Virus record (IMG/VR): IMGVR_UViG_3300017770_000045
Coordinates: 1 to 38,369 of that record
Reading direction: 5' to 3' (one strand)
DNA from: a virus
Length of the DNA: 38,369 bases
Shown in pieces: positions 1 through 7,863 of the stretch. The notes below the pieces were generated by a model, which made no database searches, was not told the DNA's origin, and saw only the letters and a program-made list of their open reading frames with translations. Positions within the stretch are counted from its first letter, which is position 1; each line of letters opens with the position of its first letter. A program made the translations under genes and the position numbers.

Positions 1-1044
1 AACAAGGTCGGTTTTATGGACAAGGAGGGTAACTCATTAATCGAAGATGCCAAATTCCAAGAATCAAATAAAAGGGAAAGTACTAAGCGGAACAGTAAGG
101 ATGCGAAAGTCTACGACAAGCTCATCACTGAATATCCTTGGAAACCCCGTGAAGCGTTCCTACAGTCAGGAAGCAACGTTTTCCCCACAGCAGAACTGGT
201 CAATCAAAGGAACTATATCGTCCGCTCGGGTGCGACTTCTAAAGTGGGTACACCGGGTATTCTCGTACACGGGCAAGCTGGTGTTAAGTTTAAGCCGTCG
301 GACCAAGTAAGGCCTGTCGACAAGTTTCCTCACCAGAAGGGCGACAACATTACAGGTTGCGTAGTAGTCTACCAATCCCCTTATCGAGACGACGAAGGGC
401 GTGTACCTAACAACCTGTACTTTATCGCGCATGACCCGTACGCGCACGACTCGTCTGTCGGTAACTCTTTGGGTTCTGCCTACGTGATGAAGCGTGCTAA
501 CCCGTGGAGCAAGCCAGACGACATGATTGTGGCTAGCTATGTGGGACGTCCCGAGACACAGGACGAGTACAACGACAACCTGTTTAAGCTTGCCGAGTAC
601 TACAACGCCAAGATAGGGTTCGAGAACGACCGAGGTAACGTTATTCCCTACGCCAAGCAGCACAAGAAACTGCACATGCTGATGGAAGAGGTGGCGCTAT
701 TTGATAAGAGTAATAACTTCAAGGCGCGAGCCCTCGGACGTAACTATGGACTATCAATGGGTAGCAAACACCGTAAGGCTCAGGCAGTTCTGTACCTGCG
801 TGACTGGCTCCGTACCAAAAGAAGTATGGACGAGAATGGTGATAGTAAGCTAAATTTGCATTATATTTACGACGTAGGCCTCATAGACGAGCTTATCAAA
901 TGGAACGACAGGGGCAACTTCGACCGTGCGTCCTCGCTCCTAGTTGGTATGTTTTACATGATGGACCTGTTATCAAAGCCCGTGGCAAAGCAGGAGGTGG
1001 AGGAATCCCATGGCTCTTTCTTTAACCGCGACTTTTTTACCTAA
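1..1044 (+). CDS. terL: Terminase large subunit, C-terminal (nuclease) part, 5' truncated
   Basis: The reading frame is open from base 1, so the gene begins upstream; the first Met in view (base 16) is internal. What is seen is the end of a DNA-packaging motor: a Y-P-W-K-P-R-E-A-F-L segment (bases ~133-170), typical of the linker between ATPase and nuclease, then an RNase H-like nuclease core with HDPYAHD (Asp codon 433-435), FENDRGN (Glu codon 622-624) and a C-terminal DRGNFDR segment near 910-930. These acidic residues are candidates for the metal site that cuts concatemers during head filling. The ATPase with its Walker boxes is outside the window. The portal gene follows 3 nt after the stop, the usual pairing. 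Family assignment is from motif recognition and context; confidence is high for terminase and lower for exact catalytic residues. Confidence 0.88.
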   Translation, partial: NKVGFMDKEGNSLIEDAKFQESNKRESTKRNSKDAKVYDKLITEYPWKPREAFLQSGSNVFPTAELVNQRNYIVRSGATSKVGTPGILVHGQAGVKFKPSDQVRPVDKFPHQKGDNITGCVVVYQSPYRDDEGRVPNNLYFIAHDPYAHDSSVGNSLGSAYVMKRANPWSKPDDMIVASYVGRPETQDEYNDNLFKLAEYYNAKIGFENDRGNVIPYAKQHKKLHMLMEEVALFDKSNNFKARALGRNYGLSMGSKHRKAQAVLYLRDWLRTKRSMDENGDSKLNLHYIYDVGLIDELIKWNDRGNFDRASSLLVGMFYMMDLLSKPVAKQEVEESHGSFFNRDFFT

Positions 1045-1047
1045 GAC

Positions 1048-3198
1048 ATGAGCGACAACAACAAGCACATTCCACGTCAGAAACTTAAGTCCACTAAGAA
1101 GACTAAGCAGTGGCGCAAAGACTGCGTGGAAGGTTACATTAATCAATCTACGTTCTTGCAGAACTCCAAGTCGGACTTGCTGCGATACTACGAGGCCTAT
1201 AACGGCACGCTGAACGAGAAAGACTACAACTACGTTACCAACCCGTACAACTCACAGGCTGGTAAGAAGCGAAACTTCCCCGCTAAGCTGCGTAACTACA
1301 ACATCATTAAGCCGGTCGTTGACTTGCTGTTGGGTGAAAAGACGCAGCGTCCATCTAACTACACAGTGACTGTAACTAACGGTGACGCTGTAAGCAAGAT
1401 GGAGGAAGAAAAGCAAAAGCAGATTGTCCAAAGCTTGCAACAAATGTTCATTAATGAGCTTAATGCTCAAGGCATGGACACGGGCGTTGACTCTCAAGAG
1501 ACGAAGACGCCAGAGCAAGTTGCTAAATACATGGACACCACGTACCAAGACTCACGAGCGATTGTGGGTCAGCAGGTACTTAACTACCTTCGTGACTACC
1601 TCGACTTGCCGGACAAGTTGCAGGCTGCGTTTTTTGATTGGTTAGTCTCCGGATATGTCTACTCATACAAAGGCGTGTGCATGGACGAAGTTGAGTATGA
1701 CGTGGTGTCCCCCCTTGACCTCGACTACAGCAAGTCTCCCGGTATTGAGTTTATCGAAGACGGAGACTGGGCAGTTCGGCGTGAGCTGATGTCTAGTAAT
1801 GCTGTGCTCGACCAGTTCTATGACTTGCTTAATGAACAGCAGGTTTCTCAGGTTGAAAGCCCACATCGTAATCGCAGTGGTAGCTTTTCTGTCCCATTCC
1901 TCCAGCGTGTCGAAGAGAACTTCGGCGACGACGAGCGTTTTGTCGAAGTGATGCACGTCTGCTGGAAGTCGTTCAAGAAGGTTGGTGTGCTGACGTACAC
2001 TGACGAGTTTGGTGTTGCTCAAGAGCTCATGGTTGACGACACCTACAAGATGAACAAGGAGAGTGGAGAAGAAATCGAGTGGTTCTGGGTTAACGAAGTC
2101 TGGGAAGGTTACCGTATTGACGGTGATATCTTTGTGGGTATTAACCCTATCGAGGCGCAGCGTAACGCAATGAGTAACATATCTCAGTGCAAGCTGCCGT
2201 ACAATGGACGTGCATACAGCAACCGCCACGCTGAAAACATCAGCATTGTAAGCATGGGCATGCCGTACCAGATTCTGTACAACGTGTTCCACTACCGTAT
2301 GGAGCTTACGATTGCCAAGAACAAAGACAAGATTGCGCTCATCGAGATGAACACTATCCCGAAGCGCCACGGTTGGGACGAAGAGAAGTTTATGTACTAC
2401 GCTGACGCTATGGGCTTTGCGTTCATTGACTCTACCGCAGAGGGCAAGAACAACGAGCGGGTTAGCTTCAACCAGTACCAAGTCCTTGACATGTCTCTTG
2501 GTCAGTACATTGCTGCCCAGATGCAACTACTCCAAGCTATTAAGCAAGAGTGGGAAGAGCTGCTAGGTATCAGCCGCCAACGCAAAGGACAGATTACTTC
2601 CTCTGATGGTGCCGGTACGACGGAAAACGCTATTGCTCAGTCCACGGCAATGACCGAGGAAATCTTCCGTAAGTTTGAGAAGTTCGAGCAGAAAGAGATG
2701 CAAGGCCTGCTGGACGTATCTAAGCACGCATTCCGTGAGGGCAAGAAGATTCAGTACATCGCTGACGACTATCGTAACAAGTGGTTGGACATCGAAGGCG
2801 CCCAGTACAGCGAGAGTGAGTTCGGCATCTTTGCCAAGAACGCTAGCAAAGAAAACGAAAAGATTCGTACCATGCGGCAGATGGCTATGTCGCTTGCACA
2901 AAACGGCACGGGTGCTGGTACTATCGCTGAGATTCTTGACGCTGACAACTTTGCACGCATCAAACAGCTAGCTAACAAGGCTGAGAAGAAGCAAGAAGAA
3001 CTGCAACAGATGCAACAGCAGGCAGCCCAGCAACTAGAGCAAGGCAAGGCACAGGCCGAGCAGCAAAAGATTCAAATGGAGCAGGCCTTTGAAGGTGAGC
3101 AAAACCAATTGGACCGCGACAATAAGATTCAAGTAGCAACTATCAACGCGGTGTCTAAAGATACCGACCACGATAACGACGGAAAGACGGATTCATAA
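1048..3198 (+). CDS. Portal protein
   Basis: This 716-aa protein would form the dodecameric ring at the capsid vertex through which DNA is packaged and ejected. It begins with a basic segment, followed by a conserved-looking stretch (FPAKLRNYNIIKPVVDLLLGEK, near residues 75-95) that I associate with portals of Bacteroidota podoviruses. A Gln/Glu-rich insertion lies near 110-160. The C-terminal third is helical and becomes a Gln-rich coiled coil (about 640-690) ending in an acidic D-x-D-x-D-G-K tail. Length fits large portals of crAss-like phages (about 700-800 aa). It follows the terminase by 3 nt and precedes a scaffold-like gene, the canonical packaging/head order. The acidic DHDNDGKTDS end looks calcium-binding-like but is too short to call. 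The role is well supported by position; the subfamily is inferred. Confidence 0.82.
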   Translation: MSDNNKHIPRQKLKSTKKTKQWRKDCVEGYINQSTFLQNSKSDLLRYYEAYNGTLNEKDYNYVTNPYNSQAGKKRNFPAKLRNYNIIKPVVDLLLGEKTQRPSNYTVTVTNGDAVSKMEEEKQKQIVQSLQQMFINELNAQGMDTGVDSQETKTPEQVAKYMDTTYQDSRAIVGQQVLNYLRDYLDLPDKLQAAFFDWLVSGYVYSYKGVCMDEVEYDVVSPLDLDYSKSPGIEFIEDGDWAVRRELMSSNAVLDQFYDLLNEQQVSQVESPHRNRSGSFSVPFLQRVEENFGDDERFVEVMHVCWKSFKKVGVLTYTDEFGVAQELMVDDTYKMNKESGEEIEWFWVNEVWEGYRIDGDIFVGINPIEAQRNAMSNISQCKLPYNGRAYSNRHAENISIVSMGMPYQILYNVFHYRMELTIAKNKDKIALIEMNTIPKRHGWDEEKFMYYADAMGFAFIDSTAEGKNNERVSFNQYQVLDMSLGQYIAAQMQLLQAIKQEWEELLGISRQRKGQITSSDGAGTTENAIAQSTAMTEEIFRKFEKFEQKEMQGLLDVSKHAFREGKKIQYIADDYRNKWLDIEGAQYSESEFGIFAKNASKENEKIRTMRQMAMSLAQNGTGAGTIAEILDADNFARIKQLANKAEKKQEELQQMQQQAAQQLEQGKAQAEQQKIQMEQAFEGEQNQLDRDNKIQVATINAVSKDTDHDNDGKTDS

Positions 3199-3229
3199 AA
3201 GTCCGATAGATAATAAATCATACGAATCA

Positions 3230-3261
3230 CTTGTATGGGTGGAACGTATGACATAACTTTA
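3230..3261 (+). promoter_or_regulatory. Bacteroidota-type promoter P1 (scaffold-capsid)
   Basis: CTTG at 3230-3233, a 20-nt spacer, then TAACTTTA at 3254-3261. This matches the -33 TTTG / -7 TAnnTTTG pattern of Bacteroidota primary sigma factor promoters with one change in each box. It lies in the 70-nt gap after the portal and only 7 nt before the scaffold-like start, so the mRNA would have almost no leader. Confidence 0.55.
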
Positions 3262-3268
3262 CAACAGA

Positions 3269-4381
3269 ATGTCAGAAAACAAAGGTCTGGGCATCGAGAA
3301 CCTCGGTTCTGTAGATTGGCTAAACGATAGCTCTCCGGCCCCGGAAACGGCGGAGACCCAACAAGAACAAGCGGCTGAGCCTGTAGAGGCAGCTGATACG
3401 ACGACGGAAGCAGAGGCAGCAGAGCCGGCCACCGAAGTCCCTGTAGAAGAAACCCCCGAGGTTCAAGACGAAGTCCAAGAGACCGTTGATGAGCCTGTGG
3501 CAAATGAACAAGTTGCGGAGCCCGCAGCTGAGCCAGCTCAAGAAGCTGGTATGTTCGCCACACTCGGCGCTAAGCTGGGTTATGAAGTGGAGGGTGACTT
3601 TGCCGAGGACTACGACGGACTTGCTGAGTATACTACCGCCGTAGGACAACAGATTGCTAGCGAGCAACTGGAGAAGATTTTCGCGTCAATGCCTGACGTC
3701 AAGGAGTATTACGAGTATCGAGCCAACAATGGTGACCCGCTCAAGTACTTCGAGGCACAGCAAGCCGAGATGGACTACCACAGTGTAGACATCCAAAATG
3801 AAGCAATCCAAAGACGGGTTCTCATTGACGGCATGCGGCAGCAGGGCTTTGGTGATGAAGACATCGCACGTATGGTAGAGTCTTACGAAGACGCCGGCAT
3901 CTTGGCTGATAACGCAAACATTTACTTGCGTCAGCTGCAGGCTAATCAGGGACAGCGTAAGCAACAGCTCCTCGCTCAACAAGAGCAAGAGGCTATCCAG
4001 CAACGCGCTGCTGCAGAAGAGTATTGGAACTCTGTGCAGGCTTCCATCAACCAAGGCAATTTGAAAGGTATGCAGATTCCAACGCGTCAGCGCAGCAAGT
4101 TCTATGAGTGGATGACCACTCCAGTGAACGAGCAAGGCACTACGCAACGGGACCTCGACCGTCAAAATATTGACCAAGAGACGGCTCTTGCCGTAGAGTA
4201 CTTGCTCTACCAAGGGTTTGACCTGAAGAAGCTGGCGTCGAATGCGGCGTCAACTCAGAAGGTTTCGGCTCTTAAGTCTAAACTCACTGCTGCTCCGAGT
4301 GCGGGTAGCCGTATGAAGTCCCGCACTAAATCGGGCACAACTAAGGCTAACACAATTCCTTCTCTGAAGGACCTGCTGTAA
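3269..4381 (+). CDS. Scaffold-like head assembly protein
   Basis: This 370-aa protein has a strongly acidic Ala/Glu/Pro-rich N-terminal third (residues ~20-100), a helical middle with Gln-rich coiled coil (about 225-255), and a basic Lys/Arg/Ser/Thr-rich C-terminus ending in a short hydrophobic tail. An acidic front plus a basic, capsid-binding helical tail, with position directly before the major capsid gene, is the signature of a procapsid scaffolding protein. The central YYEYRANNGDPLKYFEA segment (residues ~150-170) resembles sequences before the capsid gene in crAss-like and related Bacteroidota phages. No protease catalytic motif is evident, so if the scaffold is removed by proteolysis the enzyme is elsewhere. 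It shares promoter P1 with the capsid gene 23 nt downstream. Confidence 0.66.
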   Translation: MSENKGLGIENLGSVDWLNDSSPAPETAETQQEQAAEPVEAADTTTEAEAAEPATEVPVEETPEVQDEVQETVDEPVANEQVAEPAAEPAQEAGMFATLGAKLGYEVEGDFAEDYDGLAEYTTAVGQQIASEQLEKIFASMPDVKEYYEYRANNGDPLKYFEAQQAEMDYHSVDIQNEAIQRRVLIDGMRQQGFGDEDIARMVESYEDAGILADNANIYLRQLQANQGQRKQQLLAQQEQEAIQQRAAAEEYWNSVQASINQGNLKGMQIPTRQRSKFYEWMTTPVNEQGTTQRDLDRQNIDQETALAVEYLLYQGFDLKKLASNAASTQKVSALKSKLTAAPSAGSRMKSRTKSGTTKANTIPSLKDLL

Positions 4382-4404
4382 GCCCGCAAATCTAATAATC
4401 AGTT

Positions 4405-5832
4405 ATGGCTGATAATCTGAAGAAGTTGCGGTTGTATGAGGACACCTTCAATAGCGAAGGTATGACCGACGAGAACTCGTTGGCTAATGCTCTCCTTACT
4501 CAACCCGACGTTTTGTCCCCGGTGATTACTCACCTCAGCGGACGTGAAGACAAGCGTTTCCCACTCTCTTTCTTGACCGAGGGATTGGGCAACGTTAAGT
4601 ACATCAACGACATCGAGTATGATTACCCGGTGATGGGACGCATCAACAAGTCTGTTGCTGCTGTTGCTAACACCGACATCTCTGTTGCTGGTGGTACTGT
4701 TACTTTCGCTGAGCGCTGGTTCAACAAGAACTACGTTATCGAATTTGGTGACACAAACAACACGCAGCTGCGTATCACGGGTGACCCCACCCCCGGTGCC
4801 GGTGGTTTCGTGTACCCTGTTCAGTTGGTGACTTCTGACAGCTCTACTACTGTGAGCTCTTCTGACCTCGCTGGTATCCTCGCTGTTCAGTTGTTTGCTG
4901 CTAACGCATTCTCTGGTTCACGTGGAACTGAGAGCAACTGGGTCGCTCCATCCAAAATGCGCAACCAGATTTCTCTGTTGCGTAAGTCTTACCGCTACGA
5001 GGGCAACATGCCTGACCGCGTTGTGAACTTTGAGTTCAACGTCGGCGGACGGACTACCAACCTCTGGTACGATTTCGAAGAGTACCAGCACATGCTGCGT
5101 TGGAAGGAGGAGTGCGAGCTCGCTATGTGGTACAGCAAGTACAACCGCGATGCTAACGGTGTTATCCACCAGACTGACGAGAACGGAAAGCCTGTGCCAC
5201 TCGGTTCCGGTGTTCTCGAGCAGATTCCTAACGTTGACACTTACAGCCAATTGACTGCTGCTAAGTTGAAGTCTGTTGTGCGTGACGCTCTGTATGGAGC
5301 TTCTGACGCTGCTCAGATGAACATCGTTCTCTTCACCGGCCTCGGTGGAATGGAGGAGTTCGACAACGCTATGAAGGAAGAGGTGTCTACTGGTGCTTAC
5401 ATCAAGAACACTGACCCTGCTGCTTTCATCAGCGGTTCCGGTCGTAACTTGAGCTTGGGTGGATTCTTCACTCAGTACCAGCACATTGACGGTCACACCA
5501 TCACGGTACGTCACTTGCCTTTGTTTGACCACGGTGCTCGTGCCTTGGCTGCAGAGCGTCACCCTGTGACTGGTCTCCCAATGGAGTCCTACCGCATGGT
5601 GTTCCTCGACATGTCTGTTTATGACGGTGAGAACAACGTTGCTATGGTGACCCGTAAGGGCCGCGAGTTGATGCGTTGGGCTGTTGCCGGTGCTAGCGTG
5701 CCTCCCGGATTCGGTGGTAACGCTCTCCGCGCTACTGACGTTGACGGAGCTGCTGTCCACTTCCTGAAGGAAAGCGGTATCAGCATTCGCCGGGCTACCA
5801 ACTGCCTGCACCTCGAGTGCGTGGCTAGCTAA
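4405..5832 (+). CDS. Major capsid protein
   Basis: This 475-aa protein is the expected shell-forming protein of the HK97 fold. The assignment rests on length, position after the scaffold-like gene, an alpha/beta composition with no transmembrane segments, and very biased codon choice (NNC for Asn, Asp and Tyr; GCT, CGT), typical of the most abundant virion protein. The N-terminal ~45 residues (MADNLKKLRLYEDTFNS and following) could be an arm or cleaved segment. The block near residues 50-75 (REDKRFPLSFLTEGLG) resembles capsid proteins of environmental Bacteroidota phages. A clear terminator follows 22 nt after the stop, so it ends the P1 transcript. I cannot confirm the fold without structure prediction. 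Confidence 0.84.
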   Translation: MADNLKKLRLYEDTFNSEGMTDENSLANALLTQPDVLSPVITHLSGREDKRFPLSFLTEGLGNVKYINDIEYDYPVMGRINKSVAAVANTDISVAGGTVTFAERWFNKNYVIEFGDTNNTQLRITGDPTPGAGGFVYPVQLVTSDSSTTVSSSDLAGILAVQLFAANAFSGSRGTESNWVAPSKMRNQISLLRKSYRYEGNMPDRVVNFEFNVGGRTTNLWYDFEEYQHMLRWKEECELAMWYSKYNRDANGVIHQTDENGKPVPLGSGVLEQIPNVDTYSQLTAAKLKSVVRDALYGASDAAQMNIVLFTGLGGMEEFDNAMKEEVSTGAYIKNTDPAAFISGSGRNLSLGGFFTQYQHIDGHTITVRHLPLFDHGARALAAERHPVTGLPMESYRMVFLDMSVYDGENNVAMVTRKGRELMRWAVAGASVPPGFGGNALRATDVDGAAVHFLKESGISIRRATNCLHLECVAS

Positions 5833-5853
5833 GAGTAGCATTAGTCTTATAAG

Positions 5854-5890
5854 AAAGGGGGGTTCCGTTTGGAGCTCCCCTTTTTTTATT
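5854..5890 (+). terminator. Intrinsic terminator T1 after major capsid gene
   Basis: A hairpin with arms AAAGGGGGGTTCC (5854-5866) and GGAGCTCCCCTTT (5871-5883), 13 pairs including G-U wobbles, has a four-base GTTT loop and runs into a T-rich tract ending TATTTT. The loop plus first stem base spells TTTG, the -33 box of promoter P2. Confidence 0.85.
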
Positions 5891-5899
5891 TTATATTAG
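5868..5899 (+). promoter_or_regulatory. Bacteroidota-type promoter P2, nested in terminator T1
   Basis: TTTG at 5868-5871, a 20-nt spacer, TATATTAG at 5892-5899. The -33 element sits in the terminator loop and the -7 box just after the T tract. Transcription would start about 15 nt before the ATG at 5920. Confidence 0.65.
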
Positions 5900-5902
5900 C
5901 GC

Positions 5903-5919
5903 AATAAATCTCCTTTATT
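5903..5919 (+). promoter_or_regulatory. AU-rich leader hairpin before the 5920 gene
   Basis: AATAAA (5903-5908) and TTTATT (5914-5919) are perfect complements around a TCTCC loop, abutting the ATG at 5920. With P2 firing near 5904 this would be the very 5' end of the mRNA. The stem is weak (all A-U), so it may only be an AT-rich start context. Confidence 0.35.
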
Positions 5920-6684
5920 ATGCCTAAATATTCAAGAAATCAAAACCTCAAGTCTAAAGTCTACGTTGACGGTAAGCCTGTTTACTTCTCTAGTGTTCAC
6001 GAGAAGAATGCATACCTCAGCATGGAGCAGACTACATACAATATTGTGGGACGTCCTATTAAGGCCGGTCCATATGTCACGGCTCGCATGCCTGTTATTG
6101 TTGCAAACGAGGACGGCCTGTCCCACGGCGCTATGCTCTATCACACGGGCAACTACATTCCAGTTACTGATGTAGACAACCAGTACTACCCTACCGGAGG
6201 CGCTGCTTACGCCCCAGTTCTTCGCGCTCTTAACGACAAAGACGCTAGCGGGGTTGACCGCAGCGCTATCACTGTTATGGGTATATACGACAGGACTAAA
6301 GACGAAACCCGTGACTCTGCCCCCATGAACTGGCAGGACCACGTCTCCCTCCCACACTCCCCCACTGAGTACGAAACTGGCACAGATAACGCTATCTACT
6401 TTGTGGATGTTGTTGTTTCTGGTACGTGTGAGTTCCGTTACGCTGACACTTACTACATGTACGACGGTTGCGGTGTTGCTGTTAAGGAGACCGCCTCTAC
6501 CTCAGCCGGCCATCTGGGATGGGCCGCGCACAACGGATACGTGTTGAACGGATGGCGTTTCAACCTTATCCCAGAAAACATTGGTACGTGGCACTCTGTT
6601 ACGTTCCCGGGCGCCACGCGCGTAGCTCCTTTGATGGCAGCTCCTGCTGAGTCTGCACCTGCAGGCGGCGGCGTTTCCGGCTAA
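5920..6684 (+). CDS. Putative capsid decoration / virion structural protein
   Basis: This 254-aa protein is not recognised as a named family. It is beta-rich (many aromatic-alternating strands such as GTCEFRYADTYYMYDG) and ends in an Ala/Pro/Gly-rich flexible tail. The N-terminus carries the motif SKVYVDGKPVYF near residues 12-23, closely paralleled at the start of the 8746 gene product (NKVLYKGKAIHF). Being immediately after the major capsid gene with its own promoter and terminator, and with capsid-like codon bias, suggests an abundant head protein present near capsid stoichiometry, such as a decoration protein. A minor head protein or tail-tube component cannot be excluded. Confidence 0.5.
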   Translation: MPKYSRNQNLKSKVYVDGKPVYFSSVHEKNAYLSMEQTTYNIVGRPIKAGPYVTARMPVIVANEDGLSHGAMLYHTGNYIPVTDVDNQYYPTGGAAYAPVLRALNDKDASGVDRSAITVMGIYDRTKDETRDSAPMNWQDHVSLPHSPTEYETGTDNAIYFVDVVVSGTCEFRYADTYYMYDGCGVAVKETASTSAGHLGWAAHNGYVLNGWRFNLIPENIGTWHSVTFPGATRVAPLMAAPAESAPAGGGVSG

Positions 6685-6702
6685 TCGTAGTCTAATTCTG
6701 AC

Positions 6703-6738
6703 AAAAGGGGGAGGGTCGTTTGGACTCTCCCCTTTTTT
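6703..6738 (+). terminator. Intrinsic terminator T2
   Basis: Arms GGGGAGGGTC (6708-6717) and GACTCTCCCC (6723-6732) pair completely with one G-U, around the loop GTTTG, flanked by AAAA upstream and TTTTTT downstream. It is the same design as T1, and the loop again contains TTTG. Confidence 0.85.
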
Positions 6739-6749
6739 GTTTATATTAG
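6719..6749 (+). promoter_or_regulatory. Bacteroidota-type promoter P3, nested in terminator T2
   Basis: TTTG at 6719-6722, a 19-nt spacer, TATATTAG at 6742-6749. The -33 box is the terminator loop. The ATG at 6753 is only 3 nt past the -7 box, so the mRNA would be leaderless, or translation would begin at the internal Met15. Confidence 0.65.
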
Positions 6750-6752
6750 TAT

Positions 6753-7031
6753 ATGCCTGCTAAAAAGAAATCTTCAAGCAAGAAAAAAGGTGCCATGAAA
6801 GGCTGCAACATTAGCAATGGTTGCAAGTCTAAGAAGGGTGGTCTGACTGCTAAAGGTCGCAAGCGTATTAATAAAAAGACTGGTAGCAAGCTCAAAGCCC
6901 CTCAACCGGGCGGAGGTGCGCGCAAGAAGTCTTACTGTGCACGGTCTGCGGGACAAATGAAAAAGTTTCCGAAGGCAGCTAAAAACCCTAACTCACGTTT
7001 GCGTAAAGCACGCAAGCGCTGGAAATGCTAA
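6753..7031 (+). CDS. Small basic Cys-containing protein (DUF6321-like)
   Basis: This 92-aa protein has about one third Lys+Arg and four Cys. The block GGLTAKGRKRINKKTGSKLKAP (residues ~29-50), then KSYCARSAG, and the closing ARKRWKC match from memory the pattern of DUF6321, a domain shared by environmental phages and giant viruses; the name needs a Pfam search. It is the first of four small basic proteins in a row. Charge and placement in the head block suggest a DNA-associated or core protein, but function is unknown. The ATG is 3 nt after the -7 box of P3; Met15 is an alternative start that would remove a Lys/Ser-rich stretch. Confidence 0.7.
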   Translation: MPAKKKSSSKKKGAMKGCNISNGCKSKKGGLTAKGRKRINKKTGSKLKAPQPGGGARKKSYCARSAGQMKKFPKAAKNPNSRLRKARKRWKC

Positions 7032-7035
7032 TGGC

Positions 7036-7356
7036 ATGATGAAAAAGAAGAAAGGTAAAAAGGCTAACTTTAAAACCAAAGGCGGCGAGATGGTCTCTTT
7101 TGGTAAGGGCGGTGCTACCAAGATTAGCGACGTCAAATCCTCTAAGGACATGTACGCGTATGGCGGCATGACCAAAGGCGAGATGATGATGCACGGTGGC
7201 AATACTAAGCCTATGGGCAAGTTTAACGGACACCGTTGCGAAAAGCGCAATATGTGCGAGAACATGACTGGCTACAAGTTTGACGCTAACGGAGTCGGAA
7301 CTCGTGGCAACGCAAAGGCTGCTAAGCCTCGTCCTAAGAATTACACCGGGAAATAA
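7036..7356 (+). CDS. Small basic Gly/Met-rich protein
   Basis: This 106-aa protein is Lys-, Gly- and Met-rich. It starts at ATGATG, 4 nt after the previous stop. It contains VSFGKGGATKIS (about 20-31), MYAYGGMTKGEMMMHGG (about 42-58) and a Cys pair in HRCEKRNMCEN. Short Gly motifs of this kind (FGKGG, YGGxTK) recur in the internal virion proteins encoded at 28192 and 29175 here, hinting that this is also a virion component. No enzyme motif is visible. It overlaps the next ATG by one base (TAATG), implying translational coupling. I do not recognise a named family. Confidence 0.65.
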   Translation: MMKKKKGKKANFKTKGGEMVSFGKGGATKISDVKSSKDMYAYGGMTKGEMMMHGGNTKPMGKFNGHRCEKRNMCENMTGYKFDANGVGTRGNAKAAKPRPKNYTGK

Positions 7357-7523
7357 TGGGTAAGCTGTGTGCACGCGGTAAAGCTGCCGCCAAGCGTAAG
7401 TACAAAGTGTACCCGTCAGCCTACGCCAACGGCTACGCTGTGCAAGTTTGTAAGGGCAGTAAGCCCGACTCTTCTGGTAAGAAGAAGACGGCCTCTGGCT
7501 ATAAAAAGAAGCGGAAGAAGTGA
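7356..7523 (+). CDS. 55-aa basic protein with LCARGKAAAKRK motif
   Basis: This is a 55-residue gene. The product starts MGKLCARGKAAAKRKYKVYP, continues SAYANGYAVQVCKG, and ends in a Lys-rich tail. The C-A-R-G-K-A-A-A-K-R-K plus YPSAYANGYA pattern is a recognisable small module found repeatedly in marine phages and large algal/protist viruses, often beside or fused to a DUF5872-type sequence, as seen here with the next gene. The two Cys could form a metal or disulfide pair. The ATG overlaps the previous stop by one base, and the next GTG start overlaps this stop by four, so the four small genes form one coupled unit. Biochemical role unknown; DNA binding is a guess from charge. Confidence 0.75.
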   Translation: MGKLCARGKAAAKRKYKVYPSAYANGYAVQVCKGSKPDSSGKKKTASGYKKKRKK

Positions 7524-7786
7524 GCCTTCGCCGCTGGTTTAAAGAGGACTGGAAAGATGTCCGTACTGGTAAGTCATGTGGGCGTAAGTCTGCAAAGGGT
7601 GGCTCGGACCGGCCGTATCCATACTGTCGTCCAAGCAAGCGTGTTAATTCTAAGACCCCCAAGACGTCCGGTGAGATGTCTAAGTCCGAGAAGCGTAGCA
7701 AGGTTCGAGAAAAGGCTAGTAAGGCAAACGCCGGGGGTAAGCCAGACCGCGTGTCACGGGCTAAGCGAAGGACGCGTAAGAAGTGA
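7520..7786 (+). CDS. Small basic protein, DUF5872-like
   Basis: This 88-aa product is read from a GTG start that overlaps the previous stop. The N-terminal half (RRWFKEDWKDVRTGKSCGRK, then YPYCRPSKRV and SKTPKTSGEM) has the W-x-D-V-x-T-G-K-x-C-G-R / Y-P-x-C-R-P-S-x-R-V pattern I associate with DUF5872, seen in giant viruses and environmental phages. The two Cys and surrounding basic residues could bind metal or nucleic acid. The C-terminal half is a Lys/Arg/Ser tail ending RAKRRTRKK. It is the last of the P3 block; the next promoter's -33 box starts right at its stop codon. Family name is from memory; function unknown. Confidence 0.72.
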   Translation: MSLRRWFKEDWKDVRTGKSCGRKSAKGGSDRPYPYCRPSKRVNSKTPKTSGEMSKSEKRSKVREKASKANAGGKPDRVSRAKRRTRKK

Positions 7787-7818
7787 TTTGGTAAATTAAC
7801 ACAGCTTCTGTATCTTAG
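7787..7818 (+). promoter_or_regulatory. Bacteroidota-type promoter P4
   Basis: TTTG at 7787-7790, directly after the stop of the preceding gene, then a 20-nt spacer and TATCTTAG at 7811-7818. It drives the single gene at 7864, with a leader of about 40 nt. Confidence 0.65.
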
Positions 7819-7829
7819 TTGCACAGAAC

Positions 7830-7843
7830 GACCCCGTTGGGTC
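7830..7843 (+). promoter_or_regulatory. Leader hairpin downstream of P4
   Basis: GACCC (7830-7834), loop CGTT, GGGTC (7839-7843). It would lie a few bases from the 5' end of the P4 mRNA. An outer pair GTTGC (7818-7822)/GCAAC (7851-7855) encloses it on DNA, though part of that arm overlaps the -7 box. It could be a 5' stabilising stem or a weak terminator (only CTTTAT follows). Confidence 0.45.
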
Positions 7844-7863
7844 CTTTATAGCAACATATTAAT

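Noticed and set aside
3168-3195. D-x-D-N-D-G-K at the portal C-terminus as a dockerin/EF-hand calcium site
   Set aside because: It is a single short acidic tail without the paired helix or a second repeat; acidic ends are common in portals.
4918-5841. Long open frame on the minus strand (307 codons) opposite the capsid gene
   Set aside because: It mirrors the strongly biased codons of the capsid gene, yields a His/Ser/Val-rich product with no recognisable domain, and no minus-strand promoter or neighbouring gene supports it. All other minus-strand frames look the same.
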